Origin: Wolbachia endosymbiont (group A) of Longitarsus flavicornis
Lineage (GTDB): Bacteria > Pseudomonadota > Alphaproteobacteria > Rickettsiales > Anaplasmataceae
NCBI RefSeq assembly: GCF_963931955.1
Contig: NZ_OZ008337.1
Location: 310,001 to 374,000 of the forward strand
DNA: 64,000 bases
Reading direction: 5' to 3'
Part shown: in pieces, positions 52,841-62,702 of the stretch
Position numbering within the stretch: the first letter of the stretch is position 1
Layout of the letters: each line of letters begins with the position of its first letter
Translations under genes and position numbers: made by a program
Notes under the pieces: generated by a model
What the model was told of the DNA's origin: nothing
The model's database searches: none
Seen by the model: the letters and a program-made list of their open reading frames with translations, nothing else

Positions 52841-55177
52841 ATGAAAAAGCTATTCCACATACTAATGATAATTTTTATCTCTTTTCCTACTCTACTTGTT
52901 GCTTTAGAAAATAAGGAAAAAACGCAGATAAAAGATATCAAATATATTGGTAATGAGCGTGTAAGCAATCAAACAATAGGTTTTTATATAAAATTGGAAC
53001 CTGGTAATTATGTAAACGACGATGATATAGATTCGATTATAAAAGGTTTATATAAAACAAAGCTATTTGCTAGTGTTAATGCTTACATAGATGATAAAAA
53101 AAATTTAGTAATAAAAATTCAAGAAAATCCACTGATTAACAAGGTAGTGTTAAAAGGCAATAAGTTATTTAACAGCAAAGAGCTGCTAAATAATGTGATT
53201 CAATCAAAGTCGCTAACTATTTTAACTGAAACAAAATTGCAAAACGATTTAGTGAATTTAGTCACTACTTATAGAAATAACGGTAAGATTGGTGTTAAAA
53301 TTGAATATGACCTGAATAAGCTTGATGGCAATAGGGTCAATCTAATTTTTAAAATAAAAGAAGGCAAAACCTCTAAAATTAAGGATATAAGATTTATAGG
53401 CAACAAAAACTTTTCTGAAAATGAGCTAGAGCAAGTTATCAAAAGACATAGTAATGACATATTTAGTAAATTATTTAGAGCCATTTTTAAAGGCGGAAAT
53501 CATTATTCACCGCAATATCTATTGATTAACACAGAATTGCTTGATCATTTTTATTCATCTAAAGGATATATTCAAAATAATATTCAACCAATTGTTGAGG
53601 TTGATAATAACAATCAAACAGAGTTAACTTTTTTGATTGACGAAGGACAGCAGTATTTGTTTGGAAATAATGAGGTTAATATTGAAACTGAAATTCAGGA
53701 TTTGAGCCTAAAAGAAGAAATATTGGATTTTATAACAGAGGAAAACGATAAGATATTTAATAGAGTTAAAATTAATAATACAGTAGAAAAAATAAACAAA
53801 TATTTAAATGAAAAAGGATATATATTTGCAAAAGTTAATCCAGAGTATGCACAACGTGACAACGTTGTAGATGTAACCTACAGAGTGCTGCCGGGTAAAA
53901 AGATTTATATAAATCAAATTACAATTGATGGTAACGATCGCACTTTAGATAAAGTGATCAGAAGTAAGCTAAGTGTAGCAGAAGGTGATGCGTACAATAT
54001 ATCTGAGATTCAAAAATCACGTAAAAAACTAATGAGTAGTGATTTTTTTGAAACAGTGAAAGTAAATAGTTACGCAGTTAATGACGATGCAGTAAATCTT
54101 GACTTAAATGTTAAAGAAAAAAACACTACTTCGTTGTATTTGGGAGGAGGTGTGTCTCTTCCTGGTGGAGCATTGATTAAAATTGACCTCAAAGACCGTA
54201 ATTTATTTGGTACTGGAAAAGAGCTCTCTTTTGCTCTCGAAAAAAGTCAATACGTATTTTCTACTGATTTAGAGTTTGTTGAAAATAATTTTAATGATTC
54301 TGATACGTCACTAGGTGTAGACGTATTTTACGAAAAACAAGATAAGCCAAACACTACTTTTGATAGTTGCGATATGGGATTTTTTACAAAGTTATCATAT
54401 AAAGTCACAGAGAACTTAACTAATTCCCTTCGCTATTCTTATAAGTATAATCATATACACATGGATAATAAGGGTGGACAAGACACCGATATCTCTGAAA
54501 TAATACTGGACCGAAAAGGTAAACATCAGATTTCATCAGTGGGATACACGTTGGCATATAATAAACTGGATAATCTATATGCTCCAAAAGAAGGGTATTT
54601 ACTGCGCTTAAGTCAGGATATTTCAGGATTGGGAGGAAACGTGAATTTCCTAAAATCTGAATTCTTATCTTTTTATACGCACCCTATATTAAGCAAAATT
54701 GACGACGATATAACGCTACGCTTTAAGATGGCGGCAGGTCATATTTTTTCTTATACTGATGAAAATCTAAACATTGGCCAGCACTTTTTTAAAGGGGGTA
54801 ATGAGATTAGAGGGTTTGACCTTTCCGGTATTGGACCAAGAGCAGAAGACAAAAATAAAAGCTCATTGGGAGGCAAAACTTATTTTAACCTAACACAGCA
54901 AGTGGATTTTCCTCTACCAAAACTATATGACTATGCTGGTATCAAAGGCTCACTATTTGTTGACTATGCGACACTTTTTGGCTTAGATGATAAAAATAAG
55001 AAGTATGAAGGGAAATACTATGATAGCAAGCTTATGAGAGTGTCACCAGGTTTTGGCTTTTCAATGCTTTCTCCTTTTGGTAGACTTAGATTGGATTTCG
55101 GGTTTCCTTTAGTAAAGGAATCTTATGATATAATACCATCACCAAATGTTAAATTTTCTATTGAAGCGGGGATTTGA
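52841..55177 (+). CDS. bamA: Outer membrane protein assembly factor BamA
   Basis: A 778-residue Omp85 protein, which inserts beta-barrel proteins into the outer membrane. ATG 52841 gives a good signal peptide (KKLFHILMIIFISFPTLLVA); the upstream frame from 52799 lies within rseP. Five POTRA domains span about residues 25-430, for example IKDIKYIGNERVSNQTIGFY and ITIDGNDRTLDKVIRSKLSV. A C-terminal barrel follows with the lid-lock motif NEIRGFDLSGIGPR, which carries the conserved (V/I)RG(F/Y). It ends two barrel strands later with FSIEAGI. The skp gene follows with no gap. Confidence 0.96.
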   Translation: MKKLFHILMIIFISFPTLLVALENKEKTQIKDIKYIGNERVSNQTIGFYIKLEPGNYVNDDDIDSIIKGLYKTKLFASVNAYIDDKKNLVIKIQENPLINKVVLKGNKLFNSKELLNNVIQSKSLTILTETKLQNDLVNLVTTYRNNGKIGVKIEYDLNKLDGNRVNLIFKIKEGKTSKIKDIRFIGNKNFSENELEQVIKRHSNDIFSKLFRAIFKGGNHYSPQYLLINTELLDHFYSSKGYIQNNIQPIVEVDNNNQTELTFLIDEGQQYLFGNNEVNIETEIQDLSLKEEILDFITEENDKIFNRVKINNTVEKINKYLNEKGYIFAKVNPEYAQRDNVVDVTYRVLPGKKIYINQITIDGNDRTLDKVIRSKLSVAEGDAYNISEIQKSRKKLMSSDFFETVKVNSYAVNDDAVNLDLNVKEKNTTSLYLGGGVSLPGGALIKIDLKDRNLFGTGKELSFALEKSQYVFSTDLEFVENNFNDSDTSLGVDVFYEKQDKPNTTFDSCDMGFFTKLSYKVTENLTNSLRYSYKYNHIHMDNKGGQDTDISEIILDRKGKHQISSVGYTLAYNKLDNLYAPKEGYLLRLSQDISGLGGNVNFLKSEFLSFYTHPILSKIDDDITLRFKMAAGHIFSYTDENLNIGQHFFKGGNEIRGFDLSGIGPRAEDKNKSSLGGKTYFNLTQQVDFPLPKLYDYAGIKGSLFVDYATLFGLDDKNKKYEGKYYDSKLMRVSPGFGFSMLSPFGRLRLDFGFPLVKESYDIIPSPNVKFSIEAGI

Positions 55178-55729
55178 ATGAAATATATACAGTTATTTAT
55201 ATCAGTTATTGCCTTAATTATTTCCTTATTTGTGGGGTATAAGTTTGTAGGATATCAACCTCAGAACACAAAGGCTGCCATTATTGATAGTGACAAAGTC
55301 ATCAATGAATCTCTTGCTCTGCAAAATATACAACAACAAATAAAGGAGCAGAATTCTAGATTACAACAAGAATTTGAAAATGAGTTAGAAAAACTTAAGC
55401 CATCAAAAGAAGAATTTGAACTTTTGTCAGAAGAAGCAAAAAAAGAAAAGACAGAACAGTTTAATAAGCATACTGTAAATACTAGAGATAATTACGCTAA
55501 AAAAATGTTACATTTAGAAGAAAGCTATAGAGAAGCAGTAGAGAGTGTCTTTAATAAAATAAAAGAAGTTGCTAAAAGAACGGCAGAAAAAAACAACATA
55601 GATTTGGTACTATTTATTTCAAAAAAGAACCAAGTTTTATACTCTATGGACGAAGTTGATTTATCAGATGTGGTACTAAAAAATGTAAACAAGGAAATAC
55701 CTGAATTTGCTTTACAAAGCATTGAGTAG
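55178..55729 (+). CDS. skp: Periplasmic chaperone Skp/OmpH
   Basis: A 183-residue OmpH-family protein with one N-terminal hydrophobic segment (IQLFISVIALIISLFVGYKF), the short beta segment AAIIDSDKVINESLALQNIQ, a long coiled coil (QEFENELEKLKPSKEEFELL) and a closing beta segment (IDLVLFISKKNQVLYS). It chaperones unfolded outer membrane proteins to BamA. The ATG is the base directly after the bamA stop. Confidence 0.88.
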   Translation: MKYIQLFISVIALIISLFVGYKFVGYQPQNTKAAIIDSDKVINESLALQNIQQQIKEQNSRLQQEFENELEKLKPSKEEFELLSEEAKKEKTEQFNKHTVNTRDNYAKKMLHLEESYREAVESVFNKIKEVAKRTAEKNNIDLVLFISKKNQVLYSMDEVDLSDVVLKNVNKEIPEFALQSIE

Positions 55730-55733
55730 GATT

Positions 55734-56165
55734 ATGCAATTTAATATCAGTGATATTATAAAAATATTACCACATTCTTATCCGTTTCTCTTAGTAGATA
55801 GGGTTATAGAATGCGACCCTGGCAAAAGTATAAAAGCAATCAAAAATGTGACTTTCAATGAGCCATTTTTTATTGGTCATTTCCCTGGTCATCCAATAAT
55901 GCCCGGAGTCTTGATAATTGAATCTCTAGCTCAAGCATCTGCTATATGTGTTCTTGGTAAAGAAACAATAGAAAATAAAGTTGTTTACTTGAGATCCATT
56001 GAAAATGCAAAATTCAGAAAGCCAGTTACTCCAGGGGACACATTGATTCTTCAAGCTAACATTCAAAGTGTGTGTTTAGGTGTACACAAATTTAGGTGTA
56101 TTGCATCTGTTAGTGAAGAAAAAGTTGCGGAAGCAACAATCTCAGCAGTACTGCAAAATAAATAA
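55734..56165 (+). CDS. fabZ: 3-hydroxyacyl-ACP dehydratase FabZ
   Basis: A 143-residue hot-dog-fold dehydratase of fatty acid synthesis. ATG 55734 is preferred: AGGA sits 5 bases upstream, and the frame further upstream lies inside skp. It carries LPHSYPFLLVDRVIE with the catalytic His in GHFPGHPIMPGVLIIESLAQ and the Glu in the following helix. In most Gram-negatives fabZ is flanked by lpxD and lpxA between skp and here; both are absent, as expected for a bacterium without lipid A. Confidence 0.95.
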   Translation: MQFNISDIIKILPHSYPFLLVDRVIECDPGKSIKAIKNVTFNEPFFIGHFPGHPIMPGVLIIESLAQASAICVLGKETIENKVVYLRSIENAKFRKPVTPGDTLILQANIQSVCLGVHKFRCIASVSEEKVAEATISAVLQNK

Positions 56166-56210
56166 AATCTTCATCTGTAAGAAACAGCATGTACACTTTA
56201 TAGTATAGCA

Positions 56211-59063
56211 ATGAAGCTGAATTTCAAAATCTCATTTTCGAATCTATATACTCGCAATGGATTAATAAAATTAGATGAGACATTTTTGAATTATATTAAA
56301 TCATGTGATGAGAGCTTGTTTTGTTCATTAATTGAAGCAAGAGAAAAAGCAGCTTCTTCTTCGATGTCATCCCAGTTTCACCCCCCGTCATCCCAGTGCT
56401 TGACAATGGGATCTAGAAAACAAGAAGGACGGTCAGCTGCTTGGATGACAGATAGCCAGCTCATTATAGACCTTTCGTACTTACTTGATGGATTTATTGC
56501 AAAACTTTTCAATATTGAAAAAGAAATAGAAGAGCTAAAGAAAAAGCACAACGACTTTGCTGTAATATATAAATGCAAAAGGTTATTTGTCCAACGCTAT
56601 GCATTGAAGAAATACACTAATGTGGCGAATATAGATATTACTAACAAACTAAGTCATTTTTTCACTTTGCCAACAACAGAAAAAAATTTCGCTGAGCAGG
56701 TGATGCATTGGTTTGAAGATAAAGAAAATCACAAAGAGGAAATAGAACTTGCGGCACAATATGCAGCGTGGAGAGTGAAAAATAAACAGAGCATATTATT
56801 TAGCATACATAAAAAAATTGACCACGAAAACCTCATACCATTTTCTAAAAAAGAAGTGGACAAAGTTGAAGTGCTGTATTCAAATGAAGTAAAAAGACGA
56901 TACGGTTTTGATCTAACAAGCAAAAAGGTGAGTTTGAATAAAGCACTAGATAATGCTCACTACTGCATATTTTGTCATAAGCAAAGTAAGGATAGCTGCT
57001 CAAAGGGGCTAATTAATGATGACAATACTTTCAAAAAGTCTCCACTTAGAGTTGAACTGCACGGCTGCCCACTAGAGCAGAAAATATCAGAAATGAATCT
57101 GGTGAAAAGCGAAGGGTACAGCATAGCAAGTCTTGCAATTGTGATGATAGATAACCCATTATGCGCGGCTACTGGACACAGAATATGCAATGACTGCATG
57201 AATTCGTGCATATATCAAAAACAAGAACCCGTAAATGTGCCAGCAATTGAAACAAGGATTCTGGATGATGTGCTCAGTTTACCGTACGGATTTGAAATAT
57301 ATTCTCTGCTCAGCCGTTGGAATCCTTTAAATTTTCAGCGTTCATTGCCAAGAGGAAACACTGGAAAAAACGTTCTAGTTGTAGGCCTTGGTCCTGCTGG
57401 TTTTAATTTAGCTCATCATTTGTTGAATGATGGGCATAACGTTATTGCCATTGATGGACTAAAAATTGAGCCTTTGATCGATAATTTCCAGCTAATTAAA
57501 GATTTCAAACACGAAAAATTGAGTGAACGCATGGCAGGAGGGTTTGGTGGGGTGGCAGAATATGGTATTACTTCTCGGTGGGATAAGAATTACTTAAAGA
57601 TTATTAGATTACTGCTGGAAAGACGTGAGAATTTCGTACTTTATGGAGGCATTCGTTTTGGTGGCACGATTAATGCTGATGACGCGTTCAACTTGGGTTT
57701 TGATCACATCGCCCTAGCACTTGGCTCTGGTAAGCCACGAATGATCAAAATAAAAAACATACTAGCTCGTGGAGTACGCATGGCATCTGATTTTCTGATG
57801 TCGTTACAACTGACTGGCGCTCTTAAATTCGATTCTATAGCAAATCTGCAAGTTCGTATGCCGATAGTTGTCATAGGTGCGGGGCTTACTGCGATTGACA
57901 CTGCCACTGAAGCTTTAGCGTATTATCCAATTCAAGTAGAAAAATTTCTTCTTCGTTATGAGATATTAGTTGATAAGTATGGAAAGGACTGTGTTGAAAA
58001 AGATTGGACAGAAGAAGAACGCGAAATTGCGAATGAGTTTATATCGCACGCACAATTGATCCGAGAAAAGCAAAAGTTAGCAAAAAAAGAGAGTAGAGAA
58101 ATAAAAATATTAGAGTTGATGCAGAGCCTCGGGGGAGTGAAAGTTATATATAGAAAAGAGCTAAAAGATTCACCAAGTTATCGATTAAATAGCGAAGAGG
58201 TACAAAACGCATTATCAGAAGGGATTTACTTTATTGAAAACTTAGAGCCAGTTGAAGTTGTGACGGATAAATATAACCATGCTGAATCAATAAAACTAAT
58301 AGACACAAAATCCGGCGAAATCAAACGTATAAAAGCACGTTCTATTTTTATAGCAGCAGGTACTGAGCCAAATACGGTTATTGCAACAGAAGATAAAAAG
58401 CATTTTAAATTAAGTAATGGGTATTTTACTCATTTGAATTCATCAGGAAAAGAAATAGATCCAATATTTTCTCCAAAAATGCAAAATAAAGATAGAATAT
58501 TAGTGTATAAGCAAGGCAATAAAACAATCAGCTTTTTTGGTGATCTTCACCCTTCGTATAGCGGTAGCGTCGTGAAAGCTATGGCAAGTGCTAAGAACGG
58601 CTACCCTATTATTTCCCAGCTTTTGAATAGAGTTAATAGCTTCGTTTCTGTCATTCCGGTGTGTGATGTTGTGGGCCAGAAAAAAAATGCGTGGTCAAGT
58701 GTTGAAGACCTGGCTAACAAAGAATTCTTCAATAGAATCAAAGAGCAATTCACTGCAAAAGTCATAAAAGTTCAATATTTAACAGATAAAGTGATAGAAA
58801 TAGTGATTAAAGCACCACTTGCGGCAAAGAATTTTAAGCCTGGGCAATTCTTTAGATTGCAAAATTTTGAAACCAATAGCAGAAAAACTAACCTTGCTAT
58901 GGAAGGTATAGCTGTGACTGGCACTGAAGTAGACAAAAAAAAAGGAATTATTTCCACTATTGTGCTGGAAATCGGCGGCTCCACTAATTTATGCAGACAC
59001 TTAAGAGAAGGCGAGCAAATAATTCTTATGGGCCCAACTGGCAGCCCTACTGAGGTTCATTAA
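56211..59063 (+). CDS. FAD-dependent oxidoreductase (glutamate synthase small chain-like), probably 3'-truncated
   Basis: A 950-residue protein. Residues about 250-350 hold Cys clusters (YCIFCHKQSKDSCSKG; RICNDCMNSCIYQ) that resemble Fe-S sites. The FAD Rossmann motif is VLVVGLGPAGFNLAHHLL (about residue 390). A second nucleotide-binding motif is IVVIGAGLTAIDTATEAL (about 553). The C-terminus begins a ferredoxin-reductase-like FAD domain (FKPGQFFRLQNF...). It stops at LMGPTGSPTEVH, where the NAD-binding half of such a module would normally continue, so about 100 residues appear to be missing. A palindromic repeat at 56364-56416 adds MSSQFHPPSSQCLTMGSRKQ in frame. The physiological electron partners are unknown. 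The last 84 bp are duplicated at 1306-1389. Confidence 0.8.
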   Translation: MKLNFKISFSNLYTRNGLIKLDETFLNYIKSCDESLFCSLIEAREKAASSSMSSQFHPPSSQCLTMGSRKQEGRSAAWMTDSQLIIDLSYLLDGFIAKLFNIEKEIEELKKKHNDFAVIYKCKRLFVQRYALKKYTNVANIDITNKLSHFFTLPTTEKNFAEQVMHWFEDKENHKEEIELAAQYAAWRVKNKQSILFSIHKKIDHENLIPFSKKEVDKVEVLYSNEVKRRYGFDLTSKKVSLNKALDNAHYCIFCHKQSKDSCSKGLINDDNTFKKSPLRVELHGCPLEQKISEMNLVKSEGYSIASLAIVMIDNPLCAATGHRICNDCMNSCIYQKQEPVNVPAIETRILDDVLSLPYGFEIYSLLSRWNPLNFQRSLPRGNTGKNVLVVGLGPAGFNLAHHLLNDGHNVIAIDGLKIEPLIDNFQLIKDFKHEKLSERMAGGFGGVAEYGITSRWDKNYLKIIRLLLERRENFVLYGGIRFGGTINADDAFNLGFDHIALALGSGKPRMIKIKNILARGVRMASDFLMSLQLTGALKFDSIANLQVRMPIVVIGAGLTAIDTATEALAYYPIQVEKFLLRYEILVDKYGKDCVEKDWTEEEREIANEFISHAQLIREKQKLAKKESREIKILELMQSLGGVKVIYRKELKDSPSYRLNSEEVQNALSEGIYFIENLEPVEVVTDKYNHAESIKLIDTKSGEIKRIKARSIFIAAGTEPNTVIATEDKKHFKLSNGYFTHLNSSGKEIDPIFSPKMQNKDRILVYKQGNKTISFFGDLHPSYSGSVVKAMASAKNGYPIISQLLNRVNSFVSVIPVCDVVGQKKNAWSSVEDLANKEFFNRIKEQFTAKVIKVQYLTDKVIEIVIKAPLAAKNFKPGQFFRLQNFETNSRKTNLAMEGIAVTGTEVDKKKGIISTIVLEIGGSTNLCRHLREGEQIILMGPTGSPTEVH
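56364..56416. repeat. Palindromic repeat in the oxidoreductase gene
   Basis: GTCATCCCAGTTTCACCCC is followed by GTCATCCCAGTG-CTTGA-CAATGGGATC. The unit is in frame near the 5' end of the gene, with one mismatch in the palindrome. Confidence 0.85.
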
Positions 59064-59114
59064 ATCTATTTTGTATTCATTATACCACAATGTATATTAT
59101 TTATTAATAAATCT

Positions 59115-59147
59115 ATACTACAATAATGATTTTTATTAAGGTAGTAT
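59115..59147 (+). promoter_or_regulatory. Hairpin over the ribosome-binding site of the next gene
   Basis: A stem ATACTAC/GTAGTAT (59115-59121 with 59141-59147) ends one base before the ATG at 59149. The only Shine-Dalgarno-like sequence (AAGG, 59139-59142) is partly inside the 3' arm. Confidence 0.35.
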
Positions 59148-59148
59148 T

Positions 59149-59538
59149 ATGACATATCATTTAACATTTACATTTCCAAAGGAACAATATTCCATAGACA
59201 AGGGTAGTAATGAGTTTTCAGCAAAAGATCAAGAAGGCAACAGATTTATCATGACTGCAGATAATAAACAAAAAGGAAAAATTTCTTTTTGTAAAGATGA
59301 TAACAGTGAGTGTAAGTTTACACAACACTATGCAGTTAAAGATCCAAAAATATGTAATAAACTTTCTGATATTGATGGTGTTGACTATATAAGCGTTATT
59401 ATGGAAGATTATGGTGAAAAATATTTCCACAACAGGATATTAAGTGGACTCAATAAGTGTAATATTGATTACACAGTTGTGGATGACGGTAAAACACAAG
59501 AAGATGTCAATGTGCTGTCAGAGGATTTTATAATCTAA
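59149..59538 (+). CDS. Small hypothetical protein
   Basis: A 129-residue soluble protein of no recognised family. It is beta-rich in the first half (YHLTFTFPKEQYSIDKGSNE; GKISFCKDDNSECKF) and has four Cys residues. It has no signal peptide or membrane helix. It follows the truncated oxidoreductase after about 85 bp and stands alone. Coding likelihood rests on codon pattern and length only. Confidence 0.55.
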   Translation: MTYHLTFTFPKEQYSIDKGSNEFSAKDQEGNRFIMTADNKQKGKISFCKDDNSECKFTQHYAVKDPKICNKLSDIDGVDYISVIMEDYGEKYFHNRILSGLNKCNIDYTVVDDGKTQEDVNVLSEDFII

Positions 59539-59726
59539 TTTTCATTATACAGCTACTCAAGAGCTTTCTTGGTTTCAGTGTCCGCTACTCGAATGCCGTC
59601 TGACCTTACCCAGAAAAAGTAGAGAGAAAGTTAAGACGTTTTTGTCATGAGAATAAATTGTGCAGGAATGCAATAGTTAATAGTAGAATGTCTACGTTGT
59701 TTGTTATAAAAGATTTGGTCAGTAAA

Positions 59727-60119
59727 TTAATCGTCAATGTTGTACACGTTCTTTTCTTTTTCTACTCTCTCTTGCTCTTCAATACAATATATAGCAAGCG
59801 GATTAGCTTTAAGTCTTTCGACTCCTATTTCTTCTCCTGTTCCATCGCAGTAACCATAAGTGCCTAATTTTATTTTTTCTAACGCCTCCTTAATTTTTTC
59901 TTTTCTATCTTTTCGACGCTTGATTAATTCCTCGTTTCCACTATCTCCATCAGAATAGTATGTATCAATACTATTCTCTTCTAGTTCTTGTTTCTCCAGC
60001 TCAGCAAGTATTGACTGTAACTTTAAGCTGAAGTATTCCAGTTGTTTTACGCTCATATATTCTTCATCTTCTGAAGGAGTGTAATCTTCTGGTGACTTTA
60101 TTTTTGGTAACTTTTCCAT
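59727..60119 (-). CDS. dksA: DksA/TraR-family RNA polymerase-binding regulator
   Basis: A 130-residue DksA, which inserts a coiled coil into the RNA polymerase secondary channel with ppGpp. It has an N-terminal PEDYTPSEDEEYMSVKQLEYF, a coiled coil with the tip sequence YYSDGDSGNEELIKRRKDRK, and a C-terminal YGYCDGTGEEIGVERLKANP. The zinc-finger Cys set is incomplete (Cys at two of the four positions), which is common in alphaproteobacterial DksA. It is divergent from ccmB, with about 100 bp between. Confidence 0.9.
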   Translation of the reverse strand: MEKLPKIKSPEDYTPSEDEEYMSVKQLEYFSLKLQSILAELEKQELEENSIDTYYSDGDSGNEELIKRRKDRKEKIKEALEKIKLGTYGYCDGTGEEIGVERLKANPLAIYCIEEQERVEKEKNVYNIDD

Positions 60120-60225
60120 AATTGCATTATCAAAAAAATAATAAAACCTATATAACTTATGAACAAAAAATTATACTACCTCAAAGTAAACACTATAATT
60201 TATAATAAACATTTAAAAGCCTAGT

Positions 60226-60873
60226 ATGATTGGCTCAGTAAAAAAATTAGTAATAGATAATAAGAACCTTACCTATGTAGTATGTATTTTTATCATAATG
60301 TTAAGTTTATCTTCATTTACACTTGAAAACAACAATAAACAAGAAGTTATGTTAACATTAACATGGATATGTGCTACATTTGTTTTGCAGATCTCTACAA
60401 ATAATTTGTTTACATCTGATTATCATGATGGAATATTAGAGCAAATCTTTGTACAGCCACTCTCTTCTAGGCTTATAGTTGCTTATAAAATTTTCGCTCA
60501 CTGGTTATTATTTGGGTTACCGATTTCAGTAATTTCTTCCATATTCAGCCTTGCAGTTCTAGGCAATAGTGTTGAACACTCAATAGCAGTTGGAGTGTCT
60601 TTATTATTTAATACGCTGATAATCATTAATATTTCAGCTACTGGAAATGCATTGATGATTGGTCGAAACAACTTAGCATCAGGAGTATCGCAAATTCTTG
60701 TTTTGCCAATGATAATGCCAACCTTTGTGTATTTTAAAATGCTAGCTCAATTTGAAAATTTATCCTTGAATATTTATACACTACTAATCACCATCTTAAT
60801 TTTTGTCATTTTGATTGTTAACAGTACCATAACTACTCACATGGCATTAAAATTTGCTGTGGAGCAGGATTGA
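60226..60873 (+). CDS. ccmB: Heme exporter subunit CcmB
   Basis: A 215-residue inner-membrane protein with six helices, the permease of the CcmABCD heme-handling complex for c-type cytochrome maturation. Family features are LTWICATFVLQISTNNLFTSDYHDGILEQ, given here as the segment around DYHDGILEQIFVQPLS, and ISATGNALMIGRNNLASG. CcmA is not adjacent. The decayed IS-A copy 3 begins 31 bp downstream. Confidence 0.92.
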   Translation: MIGSVKKLVIDNKNLTYVVCIFIIMLSLSSFTLENNNKQEVMLTLTWICATFVLQISTNNLFTSDYHDGILEQIFVQPLSSRLIVAYKIFAHWLLFGLPISVISSIFSLAVLGNSVEHSIAVGVSLLFNTLIIINISATGNALMIGRNNLASGVSQILVLPMIMPTFVYFKMLAQFENLSLNIYTLLITILIFVILIVNSTITTHMALKFAVEQD

Positions 60874-60904
60874 AAAATCTTACTGTTATTCAGTAGACTT
60901 CTTA

Positions 60905-61245
60905 GAACCTGTACATAATCTCAAGAAAGGAATAAACTAAGAGATAATGTATATAAATTAGGATATATGAGGAGTTTATACCCAGGTGACATAAGTCGGG
61001 AAAGATTTGAAATTATATTACCAGATCTAGAGTCCTGTAGAAAAAAAACAGAACCAAGAAAACTTGATTTGTATGATGTATTTTGTGGAGTGTCTGAAAA
61101 GAGATTGTCAGTGGAGAATGCTACCAAAAGAGTTTCCAAAATGGTGCAATTGTTATGATTATTTTAAAAAATGGAGTGAAAAACCAAACGGAAGTAAAAA
61201 AAGTGTTTTGGAGCGTGTGTTAAAAAAAATAGTTGGCATTTCAAA
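60905..61245 (+). mobile_element. IS-A copy 3, 5' part only, decayed
   Basis: The left end GAACCTGTACATAATC with TTA before it (60902-60904) matches the complete copies. The transposase start MRSLYPGDISRERFEII is recognisable, but an internal 8-bp deletion near 61092 shifts the frame, and similarity stops near 61240, within the A-run. The right half is absent. It is clearly older than copies 1 and 2. It lies between ccmB and rpsP. Confidence 0.82.
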
Positions 61246-61387
61246 AATGAATGTTCGTACAGCTGTGCGCCCAGCGCTGCCCTACATTATTGGTAATTAT
61301 ATTATAAGGTGCAAAAGTTGTATAATTCATTTGACTTAAAACGGCTCATTGTATAAAATTGTGGCTAATATATGAATAAAGGTTAAC

Positions 61388-61708
61388 ATGGCAGTTAAAA
61401 TAAGGTTGGCAAGGTTTGGCGCAAAGAAACGCCCTTTTTATAGGATAGTTGTAGCTGATTCACGAGCACCAAGAGATGGGCGTTTTATTGAGAAAATAGG
61501 ACAATATGATCCAATGTTACCAAAAGACAATAAAAATCGTGTTGTGGTGAAAGCTGATAGATTAAAACATTGGCTAAGTGTAGGCGCGCAGGCAACTGAA
61601 AGAGTACTGTGGTTTATCAAAAAAGGCATAGTAACTTTAGAAACAGAACCAAAGAAAACAGAAAAGAAGAAAGTAGAGAACGAGAAAGCACAAGGGCAAG
61701 AGGCATAA
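61388..61708 (+). CDS. rpsP: 30S ribosomal protein S16
   Basis: A 106-residue S16. The family N-terminus MAVKIRLARFGAKKRPFYRI and VVADSRAPRDGRFIEKIGQY is intact, with a Lys/Glu-rich tail after residue 85. It is followed 10 bp later by the polyprenyl synthase gene. The usual partners rimM, trmD and rplS are not adjacent. Confidence 0.97.
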   Translation: MAVKIRLARFGAKKRPFYRIVVADSRAPRDGRFIEKIGQYDPMLPKDNKNRVVVKADRLKHWLSVGAQATERVLWFIKKGIVTLETEPKKTEKKKVENEKAQGQEA

Positions 61709-61718
61709 GTCTCTTAAA

Positions 61719-62696
61719 ATGCTAATAACAAACAGCGATAAATTAGACGATATTGTATCTTCTGATTTGTCAGCTATGAATGACTTTGTCTTCAAAAATG
61801 TCAATGATGAAGATGCTAAGCTTGCTACTGATATTATATCTCATCTTGTTAGGTCAGGTGGAAAAAAAATAAGGCCTAAACTAGTTTTTATTATATGTAA
61901 AATGCTAAACTATTCTGGGGAGAATAGGATCAATGTTGCTGCATCGGTAGAGTTTATACACAATGCTACTTTACTTCATGATGATGTGCTCGATGAAAGT
62001 GAGGCACGCCATGGAGTTAAAACAGCGAATAAGATTTGGGGGAATAAATCAAGCATTTTAGTTGGTGATCTATTGTTGACACTAGCATTTAGATGGCTTA
62101 TAGAGTGTGGAAATTTAAATATTCTCTCTATTTTATCTAAAGCATCGTATTTACTTGTGAAGGGTGAAATAAAGCAGATGACAACACGTTTTGACCCCCA
62201 CACAATCAGGGAAAATTATTTTGATATCATTGGAGAAAAGACAGCGTCTTTATTTTCTGCATGCTGTGAAGCTGCATCTACAGTATCTGGTGCAACAGAT
62301 GACGAAACAGAGAGGCTAAAGAATTTTGGTTTTAATTTTGGTATGGCATTTCAAATAGTTGATGATATGCTCGATTATACTGCTAGTCAAGGCACTTCTG
62401 GAAAGCAAATCGGAAAAGACTTTTTCGAAGGTAAAGTCACCTTACCTGCTATTATAGCATACGAAAAGGGCAGTCCAGCAGAGCAAAAATTCTGGGAAAA
62501 ATGCTTTTCTTCAGCTAGACACAATTTTGACCAAGCATTACACTATATTAATCACCATAATGCCATTCAGCTTTCTATGGAAAAAGCTAGACACTACATT
62601 AATATGGCGCAAAATGATATTAGTACTTTTTCTGATTCTTTTTATAAAACTACTTTAATTGACTTTTTAAATGCGAGCATAGAAAGACGAATGTAG
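61719..62696 (+). CDS. ispB: Polyprenyl diphosphate synthase (octaprenyl-type)
   Basis: A 325-residue trans-isoprenyl diphosphate synthase, which makes the ubiquinone side chain. The two Asp-rich motifs are LLHDDVLDESEARHG and FQIVDDMLDYTASQG. GGKKIRPKLVFI (isopentenyl diphosphate site) and GKQIGKDFFEGKVTLPAI are also typical. The length fits the octaprenyl/decaprenyl class; the chain length is not fixed by sequence alone. It starts 10 bp after rpsP. Confidence 0.9.
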   Translation: MLITNSDKLDDIVSSDLSAMNDFVFKNVNDEDAKLATDIISHLVRSGGKKIRPKLVFIICKMLNYSGENRINVAASVEFIHNATLLHDDVLDESEARHGVKTANKIWGNKSSILVGDLLLTLAFRWLIECGNLNILSILSKASYLLVKGEIKQMTTRFDPHTIRENYFDIIGEKTASLFSACCEAASTVSGATDDETERLKNFGFNFGMAFQIVDDMLDYTASQGTSGKQIGKDFFEGKVTLPAIIAYEKGSPAEQKFWEKCFSSARHNFDQALHYINHHNAIQLSMEKARHYINMAQNDISTFSDSFYKTTLIDFLNASIERRM

Positions 62697-62702
62697 CTGG
62701 CG

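Noticed and set aside
59727..60119. Loss of two zinc-finger cysteines in DksA as a defect
   Set aside because: Reduced Cys sets are common in alphaproteobacterial DksA proteins, so this is not unusual.
60893..60902. TAGACTTCTT before IS-A copy 3 as a stub of an IS-B element
   Set aside because: Only about ten bases match the IS-B end and no further IS-B sequence lies nearby; too short to support.
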